Source: Heyndrickxia acidicola
GTDB taxonomy: Bacteria; Bacillota; Bacilli; Bacillales; Bacillaceae_C
Length of the DNA stretch: 64,000 bases
Reading direction: 5' to 3'
Assembly: GCF_001636425.1 (NCBI RefSeq)
Contig: NZ_KV440953.1
Coordinates: forward strand, 384,847 to 448,846
Shown here: positions 10,047 to 18,105 of the stretch, piece after piece
Numbering within the stretch: position 1 is the stretch's first letter
Layout: every line of letters begins with the position of its first letter
Translations under genes and position numbers: made by a program
The notes under the pieces: model-generated
Told to the model about the DNA's origin: nothing
The model's database searches: none
What the model saw: the letters and a program-made list of their open reading frames with translations, nothing else

Positions 10047-10106
10047 AATGTTCTTTAGATAAAAAAGAGCTTTATCATTGTGATATATTGTTGAGGAGGA
10101 ACTGTA

Positions 10107-10889
10107 GTGAAGAAAATAAAAGTCTTTGTCGTGGATGATAATCGCGAACTTGTGGGTTTATTGGAGGAATATATATCATCTCAGGAGGATATGGAGATCA
10201 CAGGAATCGCTCATAATGGACAAGAATGTTTGGAGCTTTTAGAAGAAACCATTCCGGATGTATTAATATTAGATATTATTATGCCACATTTAGACGGATT
10301 GGGAGTATTACAAAAGATTCGCGAATCCAGCCTTCCGACACTACCAAATGTTATTATGCTTACTGCCTTTGGCCAGGAAGACGTGACAAAGAAAGCGGTT
10401 GAATTAGGGGCTTCCTATTTTGTATTAAAACCATTTGATATGGACAACCTTGTAAATCAAATCAGACAAGTCAGCGGCAAATCCAGTTCAATGATTAAAA
10501 AATCCACTCCACTGCGTTCCAGCGAGCAAAAACCTAAAAATCTTGATGCCAGCATCACAAGCATTATCCATGAAATTGGCGTCCCTGCCCATATCAAAGG
10601 CTATATGTATCTAAGGGAAGCCATTTCAATGGTTTATAACGACATCGAACTGCTGGGATCTATTACTAAGGTCCTTTATCCTGATATTGCCAAAAAGTTC
10701 AATACAACTGCCAGCCGTGTGGAAAGGGCTATCCGCCATGCTATTGAAGTTGCCTGGAGCCGTGGAAATATTGAATCCATTTCCTCTTTATTTGGCTATA
10801 CGGTCAGCATGACAAAGGCGAAGCCGACCAATTCTGAGTTTATTGCCATGGTTGCAGATAAGCTGAGATTGGAGCATAAGGCGAGTTAA
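10107..10889 (+). CDS. spo0A: Stage 0 sporulation response regulator Spo0A
   Basis: Master regulator of sporulation, also affecting biofilm genes; phosphorylated through the phosphorelay. 260 residues. Receiver domain 1-125 with acidic pocket D10/D11, phosphoacceptor D56 ([12 protein letters not shown]), Thr in LTAFGQ and Lys in FVLKPF; a variable linker; then the Spo0A DNA-binding domain from about 140 with the recognition region [23 protein letters not shown] start with GAGGAGGA upstream. The 0A boxes and sigma-H promoter upstream indicate autoregulation. Confidence 0.99.
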   Translation: MKKIKVFVVDDNRELVGLLEEYISSQEDMEITGIAHNGQECLELLEETIPDVLILDIIMPHLDGLGVLQKIRESSLPTLPNVIMLTAFGQEDVTKKAVELGASYFVLKPFDMDNLVNQIRQVSGKSSSMIKKSTPLRSSEQKPKNLDASITSIIHEIGVPAHIKGYMYLREAISMVYNDIELLGSITKVLYPDIAKKFNTTASRVERAIRHAIEVAWSRGNIESISSLFGYTVSMTKAKPTNSEFIAMVADKLRLEHKAS

Positions 10890-10903
10890 AGGGAATCCGC
10901 TTT

Positions 10904-10957
10904 AAACACCTGCATTTTTCGAATCTGAAGCCATTCGAAAAATACAGGTGTTTTTTA
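10904..10957 (+). terminator. Terminator of spo0A
   Basis: CACCTGCATTTTTCGAAT and ATTCGAAAAATACAGGTG (18-nt arms, one mismatch) around a short loop, then TTTTTT. A very strong hairpin. Confidence 0.9.
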
Positions 10958-10960
10958 TTA

Positions 10961-11126
10961 AAGGCTGACCTCGCATAGATTGTTTCTTTATGTACAAGGC
11001 AACATTCCGTATGTTATCAGTCATCGTGCCATTTTTTTGTAAGTTATTCACATCTTTTAATAGTAAATCATGATTTTAAAACATTTTTTTATGTCAATTA
11101 GCAACAAAGTTTACGAAAAGAGCCTT
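10961..11126 (+). repeat. MITE-like repeat, family 1, copy A
   Basis: 166-bp non-coding element beginning AAGGCT and ending GCAACAAAGTTTACG AAAAGAGCCTT. The internal motifs GCATAGATTGTTTC and CGTATGTTATCAGTCATCGTG are shared with the other copies in this window. The direct repeat TATTAAA flanks its ends. No ORF inside. It lies straight after the spo0A terminator. Confidence 0.7.
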
Positions 11127-11518
11127 ATTAAAGGTTGTAAAAATCCTTTTTATAAGTATTTAACCAATCTCTTTCTAACTCCAGCACAATTAGCCAGCGA
11201 ATTTCTAGGTCTCTCCTCCCTACAATAAATTAACTTCAGCTCGTGAACGACCTCTCTGTTTTTCCTTTATCCCAGTCAAAAACTCTGAAATTCGTACGTG
11301 GATGAGCAAGGCGCTTACGCCTTTCTTATGCGTAAATAACAAAATTTTTAGAATATAGATAGTTTACATAAACTGACAGCGATGATATTTTTTAAATACC
11401 AATCGTTCTTTAAAAAATACGACAATATATGATTTGATAGAATAAATATCGCATAATTAGTATGAAGGTACTTAATGGGATGACTTTAATAAGGACCAAT
11501 GCAGATTTCAAACCTATT
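11127..11518. other. Gene-free AT-rich stretch before the EPS cluster
   Basis: No ORF with a ribosome site is visible. It holds one isolated SinR-like half site GTTCTTT (11405-11411) and otherwise only AT-rich sequence, possibly decayed repeats. Confidence 0.4.
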
Positions 11519-11620
11519 TTGATTGGAGAGGAAGGCATAAGGCTCCTGCTTAGAACAGCGTGTTAGGGGAGACCCGCTGGAGCATGCTACGTGAATGCTC
11601 CCAACAGGCAAGAATAACAG
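11519..11620. repeat. GC-rich dispersed repeat, decayed copy
   Basis: TTGATTGGAGAGGAAGGC followed by CTCCTGCTTAGAACAGCG and GGGGAGACCCGC resembles the GATTGGAGCGGAAGGC...GACTCCTGCGGGA repeat scattered through Bacillaceae genomes. Other relics in this window lie at 43478, 44622, 55170, 60848 and 63916. Confidence 0.5.
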
Positions 11621-11674
11621 AGCCAATGAGAATGAGAATATGCATATATTCGGAATAATCTATACTATTTATTG

Positions 11675-11703
11675 TTGACTTGTTCTTTATAAAGAACTAT
11701 TAT
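11675..11703 (+). promoter_or_regulatory. Promoter of the EPS operon
   Basis: TTGACT (11675-11680) and TATTAT (11698-11703) with an optimal 17-nt spacer, about 87 bp before the first EPS gene. The spacer is filled by a perfect palindrome annotated separately, so the promoter is most likely controlled by a repressor. Confidence 0.75.
11682..11697. promoter_or_regulatory. SinR-type operator inside the EPS promoter spacer
   Basis: GTTCTTTATAAAGAAC is a perfect 16-bp palindrome. Each half is GTTCTTT, matching the known SinR box GTTCTYT, arranged as GTTCT-N6-AGAAC as in the B. subtilis SinR inverted-repeat operator. It lies exactly between -35 and -10, so binding would block RNA polymerase. A SinR homologue is encoded in the same cluster at 27149-27490. 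Confidence 0.75.
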
Positions 11704-11789
11704 TAATTTAAGATATATATAATGCTTCTTTTAGTGATTTTGCTGTCTTCAAAAGAAATTTATTAACTTCTATTTGAGGGGTGCCTGTC

Positions 11790-12515
11790 ATGAAAAATGT
11801 TGACCTTAGGGATCAAACCTACCATTTAAAAACAAAGGAAATCAATTTAAAGGAGTTATATGCTGTACTAAAAAGAAGAATGTGGGTTGTTTTTGCCATG
11901 GCAGTAATAGGAGCACTAGCGGGAGGGTTTTATAGCTACACAACTCATATTCCTCTTTATCAAACTTCCTCCAGAATTATCATCAGTGCAGATCCTGATT
12001 ACAGGACAACTTTGCAAGTAATTATTAAGGACCCTACTGTGCTGGAAAAAGTCGTTGAACAGTTGGGACTTCAAACCACTCCTGAAGCATTGGCCAATAA
12101 AATTGATGTTGAAAGTATCGACAGTTCCCAGGTAGTAAGTATTGTGGTAACGGATAATAATCCTAATCGTGCAGCTCAAATTGCTAACACAACGGCAACT
12201 ATATTTAAAAATGAGATTCCAAATATTGTGGGGTTTAACAAAGTTGCCTTGTTATCGCCTGCTAAAGTAAATCCATCGCCGATTAATCAAAATCAATACC
12301 GGATCATTTTGATTGCTTTGGCAGCAGGAATTTTTCTAGGTGTTGGCTTAGTCTTTCTTTTAGAGTCACTTGACGAAACAGTTAAGGCAGAAACGGAAAT
12401 TGAACTTGTACTTGGTCTTCCTATATTGGGGGAAATATCCAGAATGAGCAAAAAAAACATTAAGAAGAAAATTATCAAGCCTATGTATTCAAGGGGTGGA
12501 ACAATTGGGTTATAG
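11790..12515 (+). CDS. epsA: EPS chain-length modulator / BY-kinase activator (EpsA/YveK, Wzz type)
   Basis: 241-residue Wzz-type membrane protein that activates the partner tyrosine kinase and sets polysaccharide chain length. Two membrane segments (about 30-50 and 170-190) enclose an extracellular domain with the family pattern YQTSSRIIIS...VLEKVVEQLGL; the cytoplasmic tail is short. The ATG at 11790 is preferred to the GTG at 11781 because GAGGG is 9 nt before it. First gene after the EPS promoter, overlapping the kinase gene. Matches the EpsA/CapA family; exact orthology not proven. Confidence 0.88.
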   Translation: MKNVDLRDQTYHLKTKEINLKELYAVLKRRMWVVFAMAVIGALAGGFYSYTTHIPLYQTSSRIIISADPDYRTTLQVIIKDPTVLEKVVEQLGLQTTPEALANKIDVESIDSSQVVSIVVTDNNPNRAAQIANTTATIFKNEIPNIVGFNKVALLSPAKVNPSPINQNQYRIILIALAAGIFLGVGLVFLLESLDETVKAETEIELVLGLPILGEISRMSKKNIKKKIIKPMYSRGGTIGL

Positions 12516-13155
12516 CAGGAGAATCAAACCGCAAAAAAATAACGTTCTTATTACCTATACACATCCTGATTCTATTATTTCAGAACAGTATCGAATGATT
12601 GAGGCAAACATAAAATTTTCTATGGATACAATGAAAAGCAGAGCATTTTTAATAACTTCGCCAAGCAGCGGAGAAGGTAAATCGACTAGTGCTGCAAATT
12701 TGGCGGTAACAATGGCCCTGAATAATGAGAAAGTCCTTCTAATCGATGCAAACTTTAGTAATCCAGTAATGCATACCGTATTTAATGTTCCCAATTCTCC
12801 AGGGTTGACTGATATATTAAATAATAAATCTGCCTTTTATGAAGCAGTACACCACACTGGTATTGCAGGACTTGATATTTTGGCTTCAGGTCGTATGTAT
12901 TCCAATATAGGAACGCAATTGGATTCCAATAGGATGCAGTCCATATTAAATTCCACCCTACATGCTTATGATGTCATTCTTATCGATTCACATTCAATTT
13001 TAGATCTAACGGATACTAAGCTTTTGGCAAGTCAATGTGACGGAGTCGTATTAGTTTTAAAAAAGGGAAAAACTTCGTTGTCAAAAGCAGCTCAAACCAG
13101 AAAGGTTTTGGAATTTGCAAAAGCTAATCTTGTAGGTGTCATTTTCAATGAGTAG
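12505..13155 (+). CDS. epsB: BY-type tyrosine kinase (EpsB/CapB-like), C-terminal Tyr tail missing
   Basis: Cytoplasmic P-loop tyrosine kinase that works with the preceding membrane modulator. Walker A SPSSGEGKSTSAANLA near residue 50, Walker A' VLLIDANFSNP, Walker B VILIDSHSILDLTD. Two oddities are visible: the second Asp of Walker A' (usually DAD) is Asn, and the protein stops at LVGVIFNE without the Tyr-rich tail that normally carries the autophosphorylation sites. About 216 residues from TTG 12505 (SD AAGGGG 8 nt before); GTG 12496 is an alternative start. Overlaps the upstream gene. Confidence 0.85.
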   Translation: MGYSRRIKPQKNNVLITYTHPDSIISEQYRMIEANIKFSMDTMKSRAFLITSPSSGEGKSTSAANLAVTMALNNEKVLLIDANFSNPVMHTVFNVPNSPGLTDILNNKSAFYEAVHHTGIAGLDILASGRMYSNIGTQLDSNRMQSILNSTLHAYDVILIDSHSILDLTDTKLLASQCDGVVLVLKKGKTSLSKAAQTRKVLEFAKANLVGVIFNE

Positions 13156-13410
13156 GCACTGAAGGATCCCAATTTTTATATCCCTAGGGTTAAAGAAAGA
13201 GACAGATACATCAGGTGCAAAGCGCAAGGAATGCTGTTGAACTCTTCGTTCCATATAATGAACAAAAAAGTTCGTTTTAAAATATTTCGGTGATGCCTTC
13301 TTGCCGCTATTACATGAAGGCACTCGGACATGCTGTGGGTATAAAAACCTTAGACGCCGGTCGTCGATAGTGTGTTGTGAGGGGGGGTTAGATGCCCCAA
13401 TTCATTATAG
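13156..13410. other. Gene-free stretch after epsB
   Basis: No plausible ORF. A small inverted repeat TGCCTTC/GAAGGCA lies near 13293-13320. I see nothing else before the repeat element that starts at 13411. Confidence 0.35.
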
Positions 13411-13570
13411 AAGGCTGTTTCCCCACTGATTATGGTTTTGACGAACAAATGATAAATCCTTATTTTGTCCATCTTCAGGGCATCTTTTCTTAATCTAATT
13501 CTAATTATTATAGAACCTGGCATTTCAATTTTTTTTTGCATGTCAATAGTAAAGTTTACGATAAGAGCCT
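13411..13570 (+). repeat. MITE-like repeat, family 1, decayed copy B
   Basis: Starts AAGGCTGTTTCCCCACTGAT and ends AGTAAAGTTTACGATAAGAGCCT; same ends as the other family-1 copies, but the interior has diverged. Inserted between epsB and epsC. Confidence 0.6.
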
Positions 13571-13580
13571 CATAAAAAAA

Positions 13581-13627
13581 CAAATTATGTTCTCTTCCAT
13601 ACGTGAGAATGTAATTTGTTTTTTTAT
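13581..13627 (+). terminator. Strong terminator hairpin between epsB and epsC
   Basis: CAAATTATGTTCTC and GAGAATGTAATTTG form a 14-bp RNA stem (two G-U pairs), followed by seven T. Unless it is bypassed it would cut the EPS operon after epsB. B. subtilis carries the EAR antitermination RNA element in this same epsB-epsC gap. TTGACG (13631) and TAATAA (13653), 16 nt apart, form a weak possible promoter downstream. Confidence 0.75.
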
Positions 13628-13690
13628 CTTTTGACGATATCCAATTAAGAAATAATAACAAACTTGTTGCATTTTGTTTTTTCTTAACTG

Positions 13691-13832
13691 GAGGCTGTTT
13701 TCGCATTGATTGTTGTTTTTCGCAAAAGTTAAATCCGTATTAAGTGAGTCATCGTGGCGTCCTCAAGCTTGAAGGTTGTGTATCCTAGATTTATTTACAC
13801 AAATAGCAATAACGTTTTCAAAAAAGAGCCTA
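13691..13832 (+). repeat. MITE-like repeat, family 1, copy B2
   Basis: Starts GAGGCTGTTTTCGCATTGAT and ends AACGTTTTCAAAAAAGAGCCT. The interior GAGTCATCGTGGC is shared with the other copies. Second copy in the same intergenic gap, before epsC. Confidence 0.65.
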
Positions 13833-13906
13833 ACTGTAAAATGAGTGGTTATCATCAAAGGAATTTAACGAAGTCAAGAAAAAAGTAATTGAAAAGGGTG
13901 ATGACA

Positions 13907-15736
13907 GTGACGTATAAACAAAGAATATCATTATTCATGCTTATTGATACGTTTATCATTATTATAGCTTTTTTTTTCAGTCATTTATTAGTTTCTAATG
14001 CCTTATTAAAATTAACGTTTCCAGTCATGAATAGTTTTTTCGTTATATTGATTTGCTATCATGTGATGTCATTTCATTTAAAGTTATATAAAAAAGCCTG
14101 GGAGTATGCCAGTGCAGGAGAAATCCTTAGTATTTGCAAAGCGGTAAGTTTATCAATCCTTGCAGGCGGTTCAGTTCAGACATTGATCACACAGAGTCTC
14201 TATCTTCGGGAGATTGTTGTAGCATGGCTAGTTACAATTATGCTGATTGGAGCTTCTAGATATTGCGTTAGAATTTTTCGTGAGACCATTCTTAATAGAC
14301 CAGGCAGTATAAAAAGGACATTAATTATTGGTGCAGGTTCAGCAGGTGTGATGGTCGCAAGACAGCTGAAAAAAAGAAACGATGCTGATTTAATGCCAAT
14401 TGGTTTTATAGATGATGACAGCAAAAAACAAAAACTGGACATTTTAGGAATTCCAGTGTTGGGCGGAGTGGATAAAATAGGTGAAATTGTACGTTTGTTT
14501 GAAATAGATCATATTATCATAGCTATTCCTTCCTTACATAAGAAGGAATTAAATACTATTTTCAATGAATGTGCTAAAACAACTGCAAAAACACAAATAC
14601 TGCCTATGTTAGAGGATTTACTCATAGGAAAAGTTTCATTAAGCCATTTTCGTGATGTCAGGGTAGAAGACTTATTAGGCAGACAACCCGTCGAATTAAA
14701 TATCGGGAGTATTTCAGAAAACATTAGCAATAAAGTGGTATTAGTAACTGGTGCTGGCGGGTCGATAGGATCAGAGATTTGCCGGCAGGTGTCAAAGTTT
14801 CATCCGAAAAAAATAATACTATTGGGTCATGGAGAAAACAGTATTTATTCCATACATTATGAGCTTAAAGATGCATATGCTGAAAGCGACATTCAATTTA
14901 TTCCTGTTATTGCAGATATTCAGGATATTAAAAAAATGATGGCAGTCATGAGAGAATACAAACCGGATGTTGTGTATCACGCTGCTGCTCATAAGCATGT
15001 TCCTCTAATGGAGGAAAATCCAGAGGAAGCAATAAAAAATAACATTATAGGAACATGGAATGCAGCAGAAGCTGCCCAAATGAATGATGTAACGACCTTT
15101 GTTATGATTTCTACAGATAAAGCTGTGAATCCAACCAGTGTGATGGGTGCAACAAAAAGGTTAGCAGAAATGGTTATACAACATATGGATAAAGAAAGCC
15201 CGACTAAATTTGTTGCTGTACGTTTTGGAAATGTTCTGGGCAGCAGGGGATCTGTGATTCCGCTTTTTAAAAAGCAAATTGAAAATGGAGGTCCTGTAAC
15301 GGTTACCCATCCGGAAATGGTTCGATATTTTATGACTATACCAGAAGCATCACAATTAGTAATTCAGGCCGGGGCTCTTGCAAAAGGCGGAGAGATATTT
15401 GTCTTAGATATGGGAGAACCAGTTAGAATTGTTGACCTTGCAAAAAACTTAATAAAGCTATCAGGAAATTCGCTGGATGATATAGGTATTTTATTCACTG
15501 GAATGAGGAGGGGAGAAAAGTTATTTGAAGAGCTGCTGAATAATGAAGAAGTCCATGAAAAACAAATTCACCCTAATATTTATATAGGAAAAGCAGCAAG
15601 TTTATATATGCAAGAAATTGAAGAGATGATATCTATCTATGGACAACTCGATGAGGAAGAGTTAAGACATAGATTGATAATGCTTGCTAATAAGAAAGAA
15701 TCTGAGGCTGCCTTATATTCAATGTCTGTTTCCTAG
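13907..15736 (+). CDS. epsC: UDP-sugar 4,6-dehydratase (EpsC/CapD/PglF family)
   Basis: Membrane-linked nucleotide-sugar dehydratase that makes the 4-keto-6-deoxy intermediate of UDP-GlcNAc, used by an aminotransferase such as EpsN. About 609 residues: four N-terminal membrane helices, a first Rossmann-like domain (TLIIGAGSAGVMVARQ), then the catalytic extended-SDR domain with TGAGGSIGSEICRQV and the STDKAVNPTSVMGATKR motif, in which Met replaces the usual catalytic Tyr as is typical of this family. GTG at 13907 has AAAAGGG 8 nt upstream; TTG 13889 and ATG 13901 are alternatives. Preceded by a terminator and two repeats. Confidence 0.93.
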   Translation: MTYKQRISLFMLIDTFIIIIAFFFSHLLVSNALLKLTFPVMNSFFVILICYHVMSFHLKLYKKAWEYASAGEILSICKAVSLSILAGGSVQTLITQSLYLREIVVAWLVTIMLIGASRYCVRIFRETILNRPGSIKRTLIIGAGSAGVMVARQLKKRNDADLMPIGFIDDDSKKQKLDILGIPVLGGVDKIGEIVRLFEIDHIIIAIPSLHKKELNTIFNECAKTTAKTQILPMLEDLLIGKVSLSHFRDVRVEDLLGRQPVELNIGSISENISNKVVLVTGAGGSIGSEICRQVSKFHPKKIILLGHGENSIYSIHYELKDAYAESDIQFIPVIADIQDIKKMMAVMREYKPDVVYHAAAHKHVPLMEENPEEAIKNNIIGTWNAAEAAQMNDVTTFVMISTDKAVNPTSVMGATKRLAEMVIQHMDKESPTKFVAVRFGNVLGSRGSVIPLFKKQIENGGPVTVTHPEMVRYFMTIPEASQLVIQAGALAKGGEIFVLDMGEPVRIVDLAKNLIKLSGNSLDDIGILFTGMRRGEKLFEELLNNEEVHEKQIHPNIYIGKAASLYMQEIEEMISIYGQLDEEELRHRLIMLANKKESEAALYSMSVS

Positions 15737-15850
15737 TAAATTTAAGTTTTAGTGAAATGAATACTGGCTTTGTTCAAGAAGTTTGGTGTTTTAAGTTCAA
15801 ATAAAAACTGAGACAAAAGAGTAAATACTGTATGAATGGATGTTGAGAAT

Positions 15851-17002
15851 ATGAAAAGAGTTTTATTCACTGCAACGGTTGATCTGCATTTTAAAGCCTT
15901 TCATCTACCCTATTTAAAATGGTTCAAGGATCAGGGCTGGGAAGTTCATGTTGCTGCATGTGGAGAGATGGAGCTTCCGTTCGTAGATAAAAAGTACCAT
16001 ATTCCCATTGAACGATCGCCATTGAGCAAGAATAATGTGAAAGCCTATAAAGAACTCAAGGGAATTATCGAAAAAAATCAATATCAAATCATTCATTGCC
16101 ATACCCCCATGGGCGGTGTGATCACCCGTTTGGCAGCACGTCAAAACAGGAAACTGGGAACAAAGATACTTTACACAGCCCATGGATTCCACTTTAGTAA
16201 GGGGGCACCTCTTAAAAACTGGTTCATTTATTATCCAATTGAAATCTATCTCTCATCTTTTACAGACTGTTTAATTACTATTAATAAGGAAGATTATGAA
16301 CTGGCTAAAAAGCATCCTTTTACTGCATGTCAGATCAAACATGTCCATGGAGTGGGAGTAGATACTCGCATCTATCGTCCTGCAGAAAGGAATGAGAAGG
16401 AATTACTCCGTTCAGAGTATGGGTATAAGCCTCATGACTTTTTAATGATTTACACTGCGGAATTCAACAAAAATAAAAATCAGCAGCTCCTAATAAAATT
16501 GATGGGTCAAATAAAAAGAGATATACCGCATGTCAAGCTGCTTCTTGCAGGGCATGGACCATTAGTAGAGACGTGCAAAAATTTGGCAGCTGAATTGGGA
16601 CTTCAACACCATATTGATTTCCTTGGTTACAGGAATGATGTGGAAAAGCTATTAAAAATGTCTGATGCTGCTTTAGGATCGAGTTTTCGCGAAGGCCTTC
16701 CAGTCAATATCATGGAGGCAATGTCATGCGGGCTCCCCGTTATTGCCAGTGAAAATAGAGGACATAACGAATTAATACAAAATGGTATAAATGGCTGGAC
16801 AGTGAAGCAAAAGGATCTGGTGAATTTTGCTGAAAAGATAAAGCTGCTTTATGATCATGAGGAATTGAGAATGCAATTTGGAAAAAATGGGCGAAAGAGG
16901 ATTTTAAATAAATACGCTGTGGATAAAGTGCTAGTAGAACAATCATTAATATATGACCAGTACTGGAAGGAATGGGGGGAGTTCCAATGGGCAGCCCATT
17001 AA
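15851..17002 (+). CDS. epsD: GT4 glycosyltransferase (EpsD-like)
   Basis: 383-residue GT-B fold enzyme; N-terminal glycosyltransferase-4 acceptor domain (HLPYLKWFKDQGWEVHVAA, IIHCHTPMGGVITRLAAR) and C-terminal GT1 donor domain with the nucleotide-binding segment SFREGLPVNIMEAMSCGLPV. No membrane segment. Start ATG 15851 gives MKRVLFTATVD, the usual start of EpsD-type proteins; ATG 15836 is in frame but has no ribosome site. Follows epsC as epsD does in B. subtilis; the sugar added cannot be read from sequence. Overlaps the next gene by 16 nt. Confidence 0.88.
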   Translation: MKRVLFTATVDLHFKAFHLPYLKWFKDQGWEVHVAACGEMELPFVDKKYHIPIERSPLSKNNVKAYKELKGIIEKNQYQIIHCHTPMGGVITRLAARQNRKLGTKILYTAHGFHFSKGAPLKNWFIYYPIEIYLSSFTDCLITINKEDYELAKKHPFTACQIKHVHGVGVDTRIYRPAERNEKELLRSEYGYKPHDFLMIYTAEFNKNKNQQLLIKLMGQIKRDIPHVKLLLAGHGPLVETCKNLAAELGLQHHIDFLGYRNDVEKLLKMSDAALGSSFREGLPVNIMEAMSCGLPVIASENRGHNELIQNGINGWTVKQKDLVNFAEKIKLLYDHEELRMQFGKNGRKRILNKYAVDKVLVEQSLIYDQYWKEWGEFQWAAH

Positions 17003-18105
17003 GAGTTCTCCACGCCGTAGTTAATATGAACAGGGGCGGGGCTGAGATGCTCATTATGAATGCATACAGAAATATCGACCGTTCAAAGGTGCAATTTGAT
17101 TTTCTTACCAGTAAAGAAGGTGAGTTTGATCAAGAAATTAGGAGTTTAGGCGGAACAATTTATAAAATTCCCTACATATCAGAGAGCGGCCATATTAAGT
17201 ATTTAAGGGACTTACACACTTTTTTTAAGAAACATAACAACTATAAAGTTGTACATTCCCATATGGATCGCATGAGCGGCCTTGTTCTAAGAGTGGCAAA
17301 GGCTGAGGGTGTTGCAGTCAGAATTGCCCATAGCCATAATACCAGAAGCGAGGGAAATGGTGCAGTGAGGCTGTATAAATGGTATGCTGGCCATTTTATT
17401 AAACAAAATGCAACCCATTTAATGGCATGTTCTACTGATGCTGCAAAATGGCTTTTTAAAAAATCCGGGACTGCTGAAATACTGAAAAATGCAATTGAAA
17501 CTGAAAGATTTGTGTTTTCTATAAAAACGAAAAAACAGATCCGTACGGAACTAAATATCAGAGATGAAGCGTTTGTTTTAGGACATGTCGGTCGTTTTAA
17601 CAAGCAAAAGAACCATTCATTCTTAATTGATTTATTTGCTCAATTTCAAAAAGAAGATAAAAATTCAATTCTAATATTAGTGGGAGAAGGTCCTTTACGT
17701 AATGGCATTGAGAAGAAAGTAAGGGATTTCCAGCTTGAAGAACGTGTCATCATTTTGGGACCTAGAAGTGATATTCATTTATTGTTGCAGGCATTTGATA
17801 TCTTTCTTTTTCCTTCATTGCATGAGGGTATCCCCGTCTCTTTGATTGAAGCACAGGCCGCGGGTTTACCTTGTGTAATATCTGACGTTATTTCTAAAGA
17901 AGCAGATTTACATTTAGGTTTAGTCGAGTTTGCGGCTTTGAATGATCATGCAGATTGGGCAGAAAAATTGAAAAAGATAAAAGAAACAAATTTGAATCGG
18001 GTTTCAGACGCGGAGACGATTGCAGGCCAAGGCTACGATATCCAAAAAACCGCCAGCCGACTGGAACAATTTTACTTGGATAAAATCGGAGGTGACAGCG
18101 GTTGA
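16987..18105 (+). CDS. epsF: GT4 glycosyltransferase (EpsF-like)
   Basis: 372-residue GT-B enzyme starting PLRVLHAVVNMNRGGAEML, very like B. subtilis EpsF (RGGAE motif, HSHMDRMSG, HSHNTRSEG). The donor domain has GRFNKQKNH and SLHEGIPVSLIEAQAAGLP. ATG 16987 is chosen because GGGGGAG precedes it. Overlaps the previous gene and the next gene by 4 nt. A second EpsF-like enzyme is encoded at 20207-21337, so the cluster holds two paralogues. Confidence 0.87.
   Translation: MGSPLRVLHAVVNMNRGGAEMLIMNAYRNIDRSKVQFDFLTSKEGEFDQEIRSLGGTIYKIPYISESGHIKYLRDLHTFFKKHNNYKVVHSHMDRMSGLVLRVAKAEGVAVRIAHSHNTRSEGNGAVRLYKWYAGHFIKQNATHLMACSTDAAKWLFKKSGTAEILKNAIETERFVFSIKTKKQIRTELNIRDEAFVLGHVGRFNKQKNHSFLIDLFAQFQKEDKNSILILVGEGPLRNGIEKKVRDFQLEERVIILGPRSDIHLLLQAFDIFLFPSLHEGIPVSLIEAQAAGLPCVISDVISKEADLHLGLVEFAALNDHADWAEKLKKIKETNLNRVSDAETIAGQGYDIQKTASRLEQFYLDKIGGDSG

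Noticed and set aside
13350-13706. 118-codon minus-strand frame between epsB and epsC
   Set aside because: Covers two decayed repeats and a terminator hairpin; composition is not protein-like and no ribosome site.
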